Assembly: GCA_002914845.1 (NCBI GenBank)
Contig: JXTC01000438.1
Location: 88,815 to 152,814 of the forward strand
From: Trema orientale
Taxonomy: Eukaryota; Streptophyta; Magnoliopsida; Rosales; Cannabaceae
Reading direction: 5' to 3'
DNA length: 64,000 bases
In this document: piece after piece, positions 1 through 10,145 of the stretch
Layout of the letters: every line of letters starts with the position of its first letter
How positions within the stretch are numbered: the stretch's first letter is position 1
Position numbers and translations under genes: made by a program
The notes under the pieces: generated by a model
Seen by the model: the letters and a program-made list of their open reading frames with translations, nothing else
Databases searched by the model: none
Told to the model about the DNA's origin: nothing

Positions 1-470
1 TGTGTGTGAAAAGGAATGATAAAGCAAAGTAAATAAGGAGACAAGAATTTTATAGTGGTTCAGCCCCAAAAAAGATGAGCCTACGCCCACTGTTCTTCAC
101 TATTTTCTGGAGAATTACAAGAGTTTCTTTAAGTCTCAAGGTGAGAGCAGAGAGAATTACAGAGTTGAAAAGATTGTGAAGTGATTGTGTCCCCCCTTTA
201 CAATGAGTTTAAGCCACCTTTATANNNNNNNNNNNNNNNNNNNNNNNNNNNNNNNNCAGCTCTATTAGCCTTCAGACTAAATAGAGCTTCTTATTCTGAC
301 AAATGCGAGCTTAAACATGCGAGGTCATGAGATCACCTTGAGATTTTGAAGAGTCGTCAAATCTTGAATCATATCTCCTCTAAACCGTGCATACCTTTTT
401 CTGACAGACGCCTCCACATGTCATCTTTTCCTAGACAGTTAACTCAGCTCGAGAAAACCTCTTCGTTTTT
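1..470 (-). repeat. 3' LTR of the Tat-like element (truncated by window start)
   Basis: Positions 1-178 are near-identical to 9013-9178. About 50 bases of the LTR, including its outer terminus, lie before the window. A run of 32 N at 225-256 interrupts it. Sequence after the gap (about 280-320) is alignable, with divergence, to 9270-9302, so the LTR continues past the gap; its inner edge was not located, and 470 is an estimate. In element direction a TATA-like TATAAAGG lies at about 217-224, next to the gap. Confidence 0.7.
225..256. other. Assembly gap (32 N)
   Basis: A run of N inside the left LTR. The right LTR also carries an unknown base at 9179 at nearly the same internal position, so both probably mark reads that could not be resolved between the two LTR copies. 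Confidence 0.95.
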
Positions 471-635
471 CGAACAGATGTGACGATAATGATGACGTTT
501 TCCAATCAAATCGTTTCGTATTTCAAAAATTGAATTTCGCTTGAATTACTGAATTCAAATCCCGCGCGAATCTCAGCCCTCAGATCTAAAGATCAAATCC
601 CTTGATCTTTGGCTATCATTTACTAAACTATTAAA

Positions 636-643
636 TATAAATA
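636..643 (+). promoter_or_regulatory. TATA box of the antisense gene
   Basis: TATAAATA, a perfect plant TATA consensus, is followed by a pyrimidine-rich stretch (645-666) typical of a plant transcription start and leader. It lies on the strand opposite to gag-pol. About 235 bases downstream a good splice donor (AAG|GTCAGT at 879) begins an intron that ends at a CAG acceptor directly before the ATG at 1452. The spacing suits a promoter with a short non-coding first exon. Inference from sequence only. Confidence 0.55.
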
Positions 644-1451
644 CCTTTCCCTCTTCTCTTTCCTCATTTCATTTGATTTTCCAGAAATCTAACACCCAAC
701 CTTTCGACTCCTTTTTCCATTTTCTTTCGAAACCTGAGAGTACTCCGGCCACTTACAGAGGTTTAATATCCAGAAAACATAAAACAGTCGCAAAGGTTTC
801 TTCTATTTCCGGCGAACCGTCTTCTTACCTTAGACGAATTAGCAGAGCATTTCAGAATCCCCCTCTTGAAAAATCAAGGTCAGTTTCTTCCCATCTATTC
901 CCTGTAATCTTTCCATTTTTCTAGAATTTCTGCAAGCCCCATATGGTACTAGATTCGTGATTTAGAAACCATAAAATCTAGGTTAAGTTAGAGACGATGG
1001 CCGTAGACATTAAAACAGACAGACTGTAGAGATCAAAATTCCCATTATTTGCCATTTTGATGAATTGGTAGATGAAAAAATAGGGATAAGATTCTGAAAT
1101 AATGATGATGATAATGACCGAACCATGTAGAGATTAGGCTCTGAAATGTTGGTGACGAGAACCAAATCATATAGAAACTGATAGATCGAATGACGAATTA
1201 TCGAAGAACTGATTGAAGAACTGCTCGAACATTTCAAACTTTGACCACTTAGAAGATTACCGAGAGAACATTTTAGGGTTTGCAACTCCCAATTATCGTA
1301 CATTGCATGCATATAGCGAGGATACCTGTAAAAAATAGAAAATAATACGCCTATCTCTAGGTCGCATTTTAGGTTAGTATAAATCAATATATGATTTTAC
1401 CTGTAGGATAATGCTCGCATACGATTAAATATCTCCTTGCTTATTTTTCAG

Positions 1452-2429
1452 ATGTCTAGTAGAGAAGACTTTAGGGAAGGGAATGCGTTCTCAGGAGAGT
1501 CGTCATTCTCTTCTGCGAGCACCAAGACTAGCTCCATAGACCTTGATGACTATATAGAGCGACCTGAAGTAGAAATAACCGGGACTAGACAGAGTAGTCC
1601 TCGCATAGGCGACCTCCCCCAGGATCAATGGCCTCAGCATATTAGGGACGCTTCCGAATATGCGAAGGGTCATCAATACGTGGAGGAAGACTGGTCATGC
1701 ACCGATGTCCAGACGAGCATCTCCACAAATAAGCTCGAAAAAATCATCCGTATCTACAATATCGACATCCTTCTTCGTATCCCCACGGAATTCAATCGAC
1801 CACACACCCCTCCTCATGGCACAGCCTCGTTCTCTGAGGCAGTGCTCAGGTGCGGCATCCATCTTCCTCTTCACCCTTACATCAAATCCATCATCAACTA
1901 CTATGGAGTCGTTCCATACCAACTAACCCCCAACACTTATAGATACATTGTAGGTTTGTATATACTATACCATAAGCATAGTTTAGGAACCCCTACTCCT
2001 GAAGAATTCACTTGGTTTTACCAAGTGAAGTCGAACCCTTCAGATTTTGGTTTCTTCTATGCGAGCAAATGGTCGAATCAAGCGATCAAGACCATTCACG
2101 GAGTTCGCAACAATATGGAAAAATGGAAGAAACCTTTTTTCCACTTCGACTATGCTGATAATGGATTCTTTCAAAATCCTGGTAGGTAATCAAGTAAGCT
2201 CGTTTGAATTCATAATTTCTTCATAATACCTGATCGCATTTTTATATCTGCAGAGAACAAAGAGCGCCCAGGACTCAACGAGGCGCAGCTCACAAGGGTA
2301 TATAAGGTCAACGCCTTTTCAACCGAGGAGTTCGATGTCTCCATCCTTGGCACGGACGTGGTGGAGCTCGTTCAAAGCTGGAAAGATGCCGAAACTGCGG
2401 AGAAAGGAGGAGCGAGTACTTCTGCCTAG
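1452..2429 (+). CDS. Antisense spliced ORF of the Tat element (putative gypsy-type transposon protein)
   Basis: Two coding exons, 1452-2181 and 2254-2429, join in phase to give 301 residues ending at TAG 2427-2429. The intron is CTG|GTAGGT...CTGCAG|AG. The ATG lies immediately after a TTTTTCAG acceptor at 1451; with a donor at 879 this implies a 5'UTR intron. The N-terminal 65 residues are Ser/Glu-rich and probably disordered. The middle has a globular region with HLPLHPYIKSIINYYG, YQLTPNTYRYIVGLY and FGFFYASKW, a pattern I recognise from the plant family annotated as putative gypsy-type transposon (PF04195); the tail is acidic and Ala/Gly-rich. No catalytic motif is visible, and the function is unknown. 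It faces gag-pol, between pol and the 3' LTR, as extra antisense ORFs do in some Tat elements. Unlike gag-pol it has no stop or frameshift. Confidence 0.75.
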
Positions 2430-3007
2430 TGCATATCTTTGTAATTTTATAATATTAAAGACAAATACGGGCATGTCCCGTTTTAATTTTGTAATATACA
2501 ATACATTTTTTAGCACATAAATGCGAAAATTTTCATTGCTCCGATTGAAGATTTATTCGTCGAATGTTTATTCCTACAAAATAAACAAAAGTTACATCAC
2601 ATAATAATATAAATGTACATAATTTAACTAAGTAGTCAATCACTAAGTGACCGATCGGTACGCTATTGTGATTCGAATCCAATAACTTAAACCGTGGTTC
2701 AAGTAGTAGGATAGGTTAGGTTGCTTAAGAAAAATAATAATTGAGTGATGCAAACTCTACTATTTTTCAAAAGTTCCATGTTAAAATAAGGTTTATAGCA
2801 ATATATCACATCGAACAATGAACGTTATGCTTAGTTACTTTCTGTTCGAGGAGGGAAATTGCGTAATACGACATGCTATGGCATGAAGCGAGGAGAAAAT
2901 CCTAAGATTTTAAGAAATTTTAGAACGATGATCCAAAATTCTAACCCCTCTAAATGAACATTTTGCATAGTTCCTTAGGAAGCGAGTAGGAGATGACGAT
3001 CTAATCC

Positions 3008-3022
3008 TACTGCCCCCCGAGT
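3008..3022 (-). other. Candidate internal purine tract after pol
   Basis: In element direction the sequence reads CTCGGGGGGCAGTAG just downstream of the integrase stop. Such G-runs act as polypurine primers in LTR elements. It is not adjacent to the 3' LTR, so it could only be an extra internal tract, or chance. Confidence 0.3.
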
Positions 3023-3136
3023 TTTATGGTGTTCGAGGACTGCCATAAAACTATAATAGACGCGCAACAATCACCATGAACACCGAGTATTGAAGAAATA
3101 CTTTATTGAAGATAAAATGAAGATACATATGAAGAT

Positions 3137-4460
3137 TTATTGATAATATCGACGAAGTTGCTCTGCATTCCATGCATGTTCGATCTTTTGTCCTCTAGTG
3201 CGAGCAAGCTTGTAAGTCCCTGGTCGAATGATGGCATCAATAACATATGGTCCTTCCCAAGTAGGGCCAAAAACACCAGCGCCTTGTTCTTTTGTGTTAG
3301 GTAGAACTTGTCTAAGAACAAGATCCCCAATCTTAAATTCTCTGTTTTTCACTTTGGAATTATAATATCGAGCAGTGCGCTGTTGGTATGATGCGACACG
3401 TAGTTGAGATTGCTCGCGCCTTTCTTCCAGAAGATCGAGCTCAATTCTCATCAATGAATTATTCTGATCTTGCTCATAAGTTGACCGTCGTAGGGAGCTT
3501 GCTCTAATTTCGACTGGAACCATAGCTTCGTAGCCATAAGCTAAGGAGAACGGACTTTCCCCAGTAGTTATTCGTTGGGTGGTGCGATAAGCCCATAATA
3601 CTTCAGGAAGTACTTCTGGCCAAGCGCCTTTTTGTTCTTCTAGCTTTGTCTTGATATTCTACTTAAGTATTTTGTTTATCGCCTCAACTTGCCCATTTGC
3701 TTGTGGATGAACAACAGCAGAGAAACTCTTCTTGATTCCAAAGTTGTCGCAAAAATTGCGAAATTCATCGCAGTCGAATTGTTTTCCGTTATCAGAGATT
3801 ATTGTGTACAGAATACCATAACGATAGATTATAGACTTCTAAACAAAATCTATCATCTTCTTTGCAGAAATAGTACTTAAAGCTTCTGCTTCCGTCCACT
3901 TAGTGAAGTAATCAACTGCGACCACCGCATATTTCAATCCACCTCGCGCCAACGGGAGAGTTCCAATGATATCTATTCCCCAAACTGCAAACGGCCAAGG
4001 ACTAGTCATTGATGTTAAAGGGACTGGTGGCATTCGAGGAATGGTGGCGAACCTCTGGCACTTATCGCATTTCCGTGCAAACTCCATAGTATCCTTCTTC
4101 ATGGTGGGCCAAAAGTAACCCTGCCTTAGGGCTTTATTTGCAAGTGCCTGCCCCCCCAGAATGATTCTCGCATATCCCTTCATGAATTTCCTTCATAACA
4201 TAGTACGCCTTTTCATCATCAACGCACAGTAATAGTAGCGAACTAAAACTCCTTCGATAAAGTTTGTCATCATACAAAATATAGTGAGCTGCCTTCATCT
4301 GGAGTCGCTTTGCTTCATCTTTGTTCTCGTGAAGTTCACCATTCTGTAAGTCCTTTATTATAGGATCCATCCATGTAGGTTTCTGATAAACTGGCATGGT
4401 CACTTGAGGCTCTACTTCTATACTTGGTTTTGCAAGGAATTCTACTGGCACAACTTTCAA
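3137..4460 (-). pseudogene. Integrase with two stops and one frameshift
   Basis: From 4460 a linker is followed by an H2C2 zinc-binding region (HEGICENH before the frameshift, CDKC after it). The core includes WGIDIIG, VVAVDYFTKW, IISDNGKQFD and QANGQVEAINK, which together supply the DDE triad. The C-terminal domain ends WNAEQLRRYYQ with a stop at 3137. The frameshift is a seventh C in the run 4151-4157; stops lie at 3839-3841 and 3659-3661. The integrase would insert element cDNA into the genome. Confidence 0.9.
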
Positions 4461-4505
4461 TAATTCTGCATCCTTCGTTGAAGCAAGCTTGGCTAGAGCG
4501 TCTGC

Positions 4506-4834
4506 TTACGTATTCTTAGCTCGGGGAAGAAGTTGAATGCTGTGAACAATAAACATTGAGAGTAGTCGTTGTACCTCTTGTAGGCCACCATTCTTCCTCC
4601 TCTTGCTTGGTAATCGCCAATTACTTGGTAAACCACTAGCTGGGAATCACTGTATGCTTCTATCATTTCGACCTTCATCTCTTGTGCGAGCTTGAGTCCA
4701 GCGATTAGTGCTTTATACTCTGCCTCGTTATTTGATACTGGAAATCCGAATTGAAGTGCAGAATATATACCATAACCTTCGGGGCTAATCAGCATCAAAC
4801 CTGCACCAGCTCCACTTTCGTTTGACGATCCGTT
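4506..4834 (-). pseudogene. Second (archaeal-like) RNase H domain, catalytic Asp changed
   Basis: After the ordinary RNase H a second RNase H-like fold follows (LYVNGSSNESGAGAG, NNEAEYKALIAGL, AYSDSQLVVYQV), as known for Tat elements. The first catalytic residue is Asn (codon AAC at 4832-4834), where the family has Asp in the YVDGSS motif. The frame is lost near 4580 and a stop lies at 4506-4508 in the continuing frame. Confidence 0.82.
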
Positions 4835-6058
4835 GACGTATAACTTCCACAACTTTGACGGGTCTAAAGTAGGTCTTTTAACTAGTTCGTCGTGAAAATT
4901 GACGTCGTAAGTGAATTCTGCAATAAAGTCTGCGAGGGCCTGACCTTTGATCGCAACACGTGGTCGAAATTCAATGTCGAATTGGCTCAACTCGACAGCC
5001 CACTTGAGTAGTCGCCCTGACGCTTCTGGTTTTTGTAAGACCTGCTTTAATGGATAATTCGTGAAAACTTCAATAGAGTGAGCGTGAAAATAAGGTCGAA
5101 GTTTCCTTGATGCGACGACTAGTGCTAACGCCAACTTCTCCATCTCTGGGTATCTTGTCTCGGCATCCAGTAGCCTCTTGCTTACATAATAAACAGGTCG
5201 CTGTACTTTTTCTTCTTCTCGAATTAGTGCTGCACTCGTCGCATATTTAGAAACTGCGAGATATAAATACAACTCTTCCCCCGATTTTAGTTTTGACAAG
5301 AGTGGAGGAGAACCCAAGTGTTTCTTCAACTCTTGGAACGCCTGCTCGCACTTCTCCGTCCACTCAAATTTCTTCGATCCTTTCAACACTTCGAAGAATG
5401 GTTGGCATTTATCAGTCAACCTTGACACAAAACGACATAATGCGGCCACTCTTCCCGCCAGGCTCTGCACGTCTTTTGGTTTTCGAGGTGACTGCATATC
5501 GATCAATGCCTGAATCTTCTGTGGATTAGCTTCGATTCCTCGCTGATTCACCATGAATCCCAGAAATTTTCTAGATCCTACACCAAATGCACATTTCTGG
5601 GGATTCAGCTTCATCTGGTACTTTCGAAGAATTTCGAACATCTCTCCTAAATGCTTGATATGATCTTCCGCTTTCTTCGACTTTACCAGCATATCATCGA
5701 CGTACACTTCCATTGTCTTGCCAATTTAGTTTGAAAACATCATATTGACGAGACGTTGGTAAGTTGCTCCCGCGTTGATTAATCCGAAGGGCATTTTCTT
5801 ATAGCAGTATAAACCTCGATCAGTGATGAACGAGGTAAGCTCTTCATCTAGTTCGTACATCGGAATCTGGTTATATCCAGAATATGCATCCATGAAGCTT
5901 AAGAGTTCGTGTCCTGATGTCGCATCTACAAGCTGATCAATTCTTGGGAGTGGAAAACTATCCTTCGGGCAGGCCTTGTTAAGGTCGGTGAAGTCGATAC
6001 AAGTTCTCCACTTCCCGTTGGGTTTCTTTACCAAAACCGGGTTTGCAAGCCAGTTTGG
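4834..6058 (-). pseudogene. Reverse transcriptase and first RNase H
   Basis: The RT fingers and palm begin with VKKPNGKWRTCIDFTDLNKA and continue through FMDAYSGYNQI and MPFGLINAGATYQR. A stop at 5726-5728 follows, then the catalytic YVDDML (YVDD at 5693-5704) and the thumb/connection. The retroviral-type RNase H (LYLAVSKYATSAAL, EMEKLALALV, VFTNYPLKQVL) lacks the usual acidic residue at its first position and has Asn where the family has Asp in the TNYP motif, so it would be inactive. Confidence 0.88.
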
Positions 6059-7393
6059 TTAAAAAGATTCCCTAATAAATCCGATTTCGAGCAGCTTGTC
6101 CACCTCTTCCTTTAATGCGACATAGCGTTCTGGATCCATTGCCCTTCTTTTTTGTCGAACTGGTCTTTTTGTTGTATCTATGTTGAGGCGATGGCACATG
6201 ACATTCGGATCAATCCCCACCATATCCGAATGTTGCCATGCGAAGATATCCAAATTCGACCTCAAAAAAGCGATCATCTCAGCTCGCACAGGTTCCTGAA
6301 GCTTCACCCCGATTTTGAGGATTCTTGAAGATTCGTCAATTGCCAGATCCTCCAAATCTTCAACAGGTATAGTTCTGACTTCTTTATCAATTTTTCGAGG
6401 ATCGAGGTCTTCGATTGACGCTTCCCCTTTTAGTTGGACCATCATTGTGCGAGGCGATGTATCTTTTGAAGCGAGCTTTAAAGAATTGTTATAACATGTA
6501 CGCGCGTCATATTGGTTACCTCGCACTTCTCCTACTCCATGCTGCGTTGGGAACTTCATGGCGAGATGATAAATAGAGGTGACAGATCGAAGTTCCCTGA
6601 GAGTCGGTCTTCCCAATACAGCATTAAATGCAGAGGGGCAATCTACAACCAAGAATTGAGTCATTACCGTTGAAACTCTTGGATAAGTTCCAACGTTAAC
6701 CATCAACTCAATCATGCCCCTAGGCATTATACTATATCCCGTAAATCCATAGAGTAGAGTGATGGTAGGTTTCAAATCACCATCGCTCAACCCCATCTTC
6801 TTGAAGGCATCGTAGTACAAGATATCCACAGTACTTCCATTATCGACCAGTACTCGCCACAGCTGAGTGCTTCCATAGTTGATTTTAATGACTAGAGCAT
6901 CATTATGCGGGTAATGGACTTCTCTTACGTCCTGCTCTGTAAAGGTGATGTCCATATCGGGTACCCTCTGAAACTTTTGTGGTCGCCGCTCAAGATGCAT
7001 GACATTAGTCAATGGCTGCTGCCTAGCTTCTCTTGCATATCTATCTTGTGCCCTCTTCGAATCACCTCCAACATGCGGCCCTCCGAAAATAGTTCTCACT
7101 TCGCGTTGTATTTCGGGAGGTCGCTGCTGGTTTTCATCTCTTCGTTCATTGTTTTGCCGGGTATACTGCCTCAGTCGTCCTTCTTTAATTAATCTCTCAA
7201 TCTCATCTTTTAGGGTGTAGCAGTTATTGGTATCATGTCTAATATCGTTGTGGTATCGGCAAAACTTGTTGGGATCACGTTTCACTCTGTCCCGTTTAAT
7301 CGGCTCCGGTTGACGATATCGTTCATGCTGATTTGTCACCGCATAAATATGATCTATGGGTGCATTCAGCTCGGTATAGTTGTTGAATCTCAT
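6059..7393 (-). pseudogene. Cys/His knuckle and aspartic protease region
   Basis: The open segment of 444 residues carries a Cys/His zinc-knuckle-like motif (CRYHNDIRHDTNNC, residues 45-58) and a retropepsin active-site region VLVDNGSTVDIL (DNGST at 6830-6844). The Asn in place of Thr/Ser after the catalytic Asp is, as far as I recall, common in Tat proteases. The C-terminal part enters the RT connection and ends at the stop at 6059-6061. The protease would cut the polyprotein. Confidence 0.85.
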
Positions 7394-7549
7394 GGGTGCT
7401 CTGGAAAGTTCTTGCTTCTTCGGTTCAGGCTGCTTTTCCGTTGATTGCTCACTTTTTCTCTTGTTCGATTTTTTATTATTGTTGTTACCGGACGTGGTCG
7501 CATCTTTGGATGAATCCTTCGCTCCTCCCTTCGTCTTGCGAAGATTCTC

Positions 7550-8759
7550 TCATGAAGATTCTACACGTAGATGACGACCAATTCGTCGATAAAAGTCTTC
7601 AAGAGTTCTGCACTCCCGTTCGAGCAATTCTTCCCAGAGTTTCGTTTCTGCACGCACTCCCGCCATCAGTAGAGTTAAAACTCCTCCTTCAGGCGGGTTA
7701 TTAACTTTCGCCAGCTCAGAGCTGAAACGATTGAGATAGGATCGCAGAGTTTCCTCTGGACCTTGGCGAATATTTGATAGGCTGATTAATGGGATGTTGA
7801 AACTTTTAGCAGCCTGAAACTGCCTTAAGAACGCAGTTTGAAGTTGTTGCCAAGAAGAGATTGAGCCTGGCTGTAGCCCTCGAAACCACTTTTTTGCTGC
7901 TCCAGAGAGAGTTACAGCGAAGCATCTACATCTTACGAGGTCATCAATCCGATAGAGCTCCATTAGATCGTTGAAGTGGTCCATATGATCCTGTGGATCC
8001 GTTTTCCCATCAAACATGTTTATGGTGAGAAGTTTAAATCCAACAGGAAGAGCTGCAGCTCGAACTTCCTCGTTGAATGGTGACTGACGATATCCATCCA
8101 CGAGTTCATCATCCCAACCAGCCATTGTTTCTAATGCAATCCTTAAATTATGAACATCAATGTTCGCAGGAAGGGCACTAGTTGGTGGCAGGGGTGGTCT
8201 TTGATTGTCATCACGTTGTATAGCTGCAGGTTGACCAGGCTGGGTCTGCTGCGACTTCTGTGAAGACTCAATCGTAATTATGCGACGAGATCGACTTTGA
8301 CTTTGACGATGCGATGTGGATTGCTCATGACTACGTCGCTGTTCTAAATATTGTCGCAGGTCCACTGGATTCCGCCTAGGTTCTCTGCTAATTCTTTCGA
8401 AGACGCTCCTCGATTGACGATTCCTCTCGCTGCTTTGGTCCTGATTGACGTTTGCTCTCCTGGAAGGTTGTCCACGATCACGATCGGTGCTCGAACTTCC
8501 AGTGTCAGATCTTTGTGGCAAGTCTGCGACCTTTCCTTTACCTTTAGAAGTGCGATCTACCTGACGCTCCTGTTGGGCTCTAGATTGATCGCGAGTTCCT
8601 GCCTCCTAGATCTGGATTCCTTTTTCTGGTTGCCGAGCTGGGCGATTTCTGGGTCGTTCCTGCTGTGGTGGAGTGACCATCTGTCCTTCGGCAAGCTGTC
8701 GTAGAGAATCATTGATCTGGCTGGTTATCTGCTGAAGGTTTGCCAGTGCGTCCTCCATT
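7550..8759 (-). pseudogene. gag region (capsid-like, retrotransposon gag domain)
   Basis: From the internal ATG at about 8759, the frame shows an N-terminal charged, Ser/Arg/Gln-rich half and then the retrotransposon gag core. In the open part from 8521 this includes DHMDHFNDLMELYRIDDL, LSGAAKKWFRGL, WQQLQTAFLRQF and LRSYLNRF. A stop at 8606-8608 separates the first 50 residues from the rest, and TGA at 7550-7552 separates the capsid part from the Cys/His motif. Gag packages element RNA into cytoplasmic particles. Confidence 0.9.
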
Positions 8760-8939
8760 CGGTCCTATCTTTGGATGATATTCTCTAGTGCGGTCACAGT
8801 AGGTTGATCATGAACAGGATTATCCTGCACAGCTGTAGTACTTTGAGGCCGGTTTTGGCTAAGTCCAGCGTTTCTGGTGGTGTTTCTGGTGTTCGCTATT
8901 GTTGAAGAGGCACAATTGACAGACGGTTTTTGCTGGAAT

Positions 8940-8960
8940 AGCCGTCCTTCTAGCGCCAAT
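8940..8960 (-). other. Candidate tRNA primer binding site
   Basis: In element direction the bases directly inside the 5' LTR read ATTGGCGCTAGAAGGACGG. A TGGCGC core within two bases of the LTR end is the usual arrangement in plant Ty3/gypsy elements. The matching tRNA was not identified. Confidence 0.55.
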
Positions 8961-9499
8961 TGTTGACGGAGGTTTTGTCAACAATGAATATAGAAAATTG
9001 CGAGATGTGACTTGTGTGTGAAAATGATTGATAAAGCAAAGTAAATAAGGAGACAAGAATTTTATAGTGGTTCAACCCCAAAAAAGATGAGCCTACGTCC
9101 ACTGTTCTTCACTATTTTCTGGAGAATTACAAGAGTTTCTCTAAGTCTCAAGGTGAGAGCAGAGAGAATTACAGAGTTNACTTTGTCATCCGGAAGTGGT
9201 CGCATAATCAATGGAAGACATGTGCGACCTTATAAAAAACCACTTTGACTTTCCTTTTTCGCTGTTTGACTAATGCGGATTTAAGATCGCATAACATCCA
9301 TGAAACATGAAAAAACGTTTTTTCTTCACATCATGATATCTGAATCTTGGACAAACAAAAAGCTAACAAGAAGCTATAATTTCCTGTTTATTCGTCTAAA
9401 AATCGGTTTTCATGCACAATCTTCGAAACGACTAGCAAAAGCTAGCAAAAATGACTTGCTCATCATGTTCGTTAATTCTCATTGAAATTGGTTTCAACA
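8961..9499 (-). repeat. 5' LTR of the Tat-like element
   Basis: The left edge at 8961 starts TGTTGACGG, the expected complementary terminus of an LTR ending CA. Positions 9013-9178 match 1-166 with about 3% difference. An N at 9179 marks a break; beyond it, sequence to about 9302 aligns loosely with 280-340 of the left copy. The far edge may be 9499, where TTTCAACA would pair with TGTTGA at the other end, but this was not confirmed by a target duplication. Confidence 0.7.
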
Positions 9500-9910
9500 T
9501 ATTTAAGCATCATATTGAAATCTAACGGTTCACGAAACCTTTTTATCTTTTTGATTTTTTTTTACTCGCTGATTATGTACTCTTTCTTATGCCTAACATT
9601 TTTCTCAAGGGATTTTTTCTAGACAAATTTTAATTAATAAGGAATGTTCAGGGGAGGTGGCATCCAATTGCATTGCTCTTTTGCGTGCCCTTATAGATAT
9701 GGGGAGATTGTATTCGCACATTTTTGGGTCTTTTCTAATGGAAAGAAGGAAATATAAGCATAGAATCAAATACAGCCAACAAAAGGAAGAGGACGATCAA
9801 ATTAATTAATTCCCTCAAGACCTAACAATACACAAAATCCGGGCTATAGTAGACCACCAAATCTCCTGAGCAGGATATGGACTAATTAAATTAAGTCGTT
9901 TCATCCAAAA

Positions 9911-10145
9911 TTAATACTTGTTGCATGCCATGCACAGGACAGGCAACATCCCCAATAGTACTGAGAGCCAGATCATCTCATCATATCTAGCATTGGCAAG
10001 AGCCGAATTATCTAAGCAATCATGAGCAGGGACATTACGGCTCCTAGGAATGTAACATAAATAATGGACATTCCTTAAAGAAAAAAGATGTAGAGTTCTA
10101 ATATTGTGTGTTCAGCAACGACATCGTTGATGACTTCCTGTTGAG
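9911..10145 (-). pseudogene. LINE-type RNase H remnant
   Basis: On the minus strand a short frame reads YLCYIPRSRNVPAHDCLDN and ARYDEMIWL before a stop at 9911-9913. This matches the last part of the RNase H domain found at the 3' end of plant non-LTR retrotransposons (the IPRSxNxxAH motif, then the WL motif). A frameshift separates it from the upstream QQEVINDVV segment. No poly(A) was seen next to it. Confidence 0.5.

Larger units (their letters stand above)
3137..8959 (-). pseudogene. gag-pol polyprotein of the Tat-like element, inactivated
   Basis: One long reading frame runs from 8959 down to about 4580 and is interrupted by in-frame stops at 8765-8767, 8606-8608, 7550-7552, 6059-6061 and 5726-5728. 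Near 4580 the frame shifts. The next segment has a stop at 4506-4508, then a one-base insertion in a seven-C run (4151-4157) shifts it again, and stops follow at 3839-3841 and 3659-3661 before the natural end at 3137. Most stops can be explained by single C-to-T or G-to-A changes. Domains are complete in order, so damage is point-like rather than deletional. The product would have been a single gag-PR-RT-RH-aRH-IN polyprotein. Confidence 0.92.
1..9499 (-). mobile_element. Ty3/gypsy LTR retrotransposon, Tat-like, gag-pol broken
   Basis: A nearly complete Ty3/gypsy element reads on the minus strand. Order in element direction: 5' LTR (right side, left edge at 8961), gag, protease, reverse transcriptase, RNase H, second RNase H, integrase (ending at 3137), then a gene on the opposite strand (1452-2429), then the 3' LTR, whose outer end is cut off by the window start. 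Two RNase H domains in series and an antisense gene between pol and the 3' LTR are hallmarks of the plant Tat lineage. The two LTR copies match at 1-166 versus 9013-9178 with about five substitutions (about 3%), which suggests insertion on the order of a million years ago if a grass-like LTR rate applies (inference). The right limit is uncertain: LTR-like sequence continues to about 9302, and a possible terminus ending TCAACA is at 9499. Confidence 0.9.

Noticed and set aside
645-666. Pyrimidine-rich run considered as the complement of the 3' polypurine tract
   Set aside because: The adjacent bases do not form an LTR terminus; it fits better as the transcription-start region after the TATA box.
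673-924. 83-residue frame starting at TTG near the left end
   Set aside because: It overlaps the proposed 5'UTR exon and crosses the splice donor at 879; it has no ATG start.
6905-7704. Several plus-strand frames opposite gag-pol
   Set aside because: Shadows of the minus-strand gag-protease frame, without motifs of their own.
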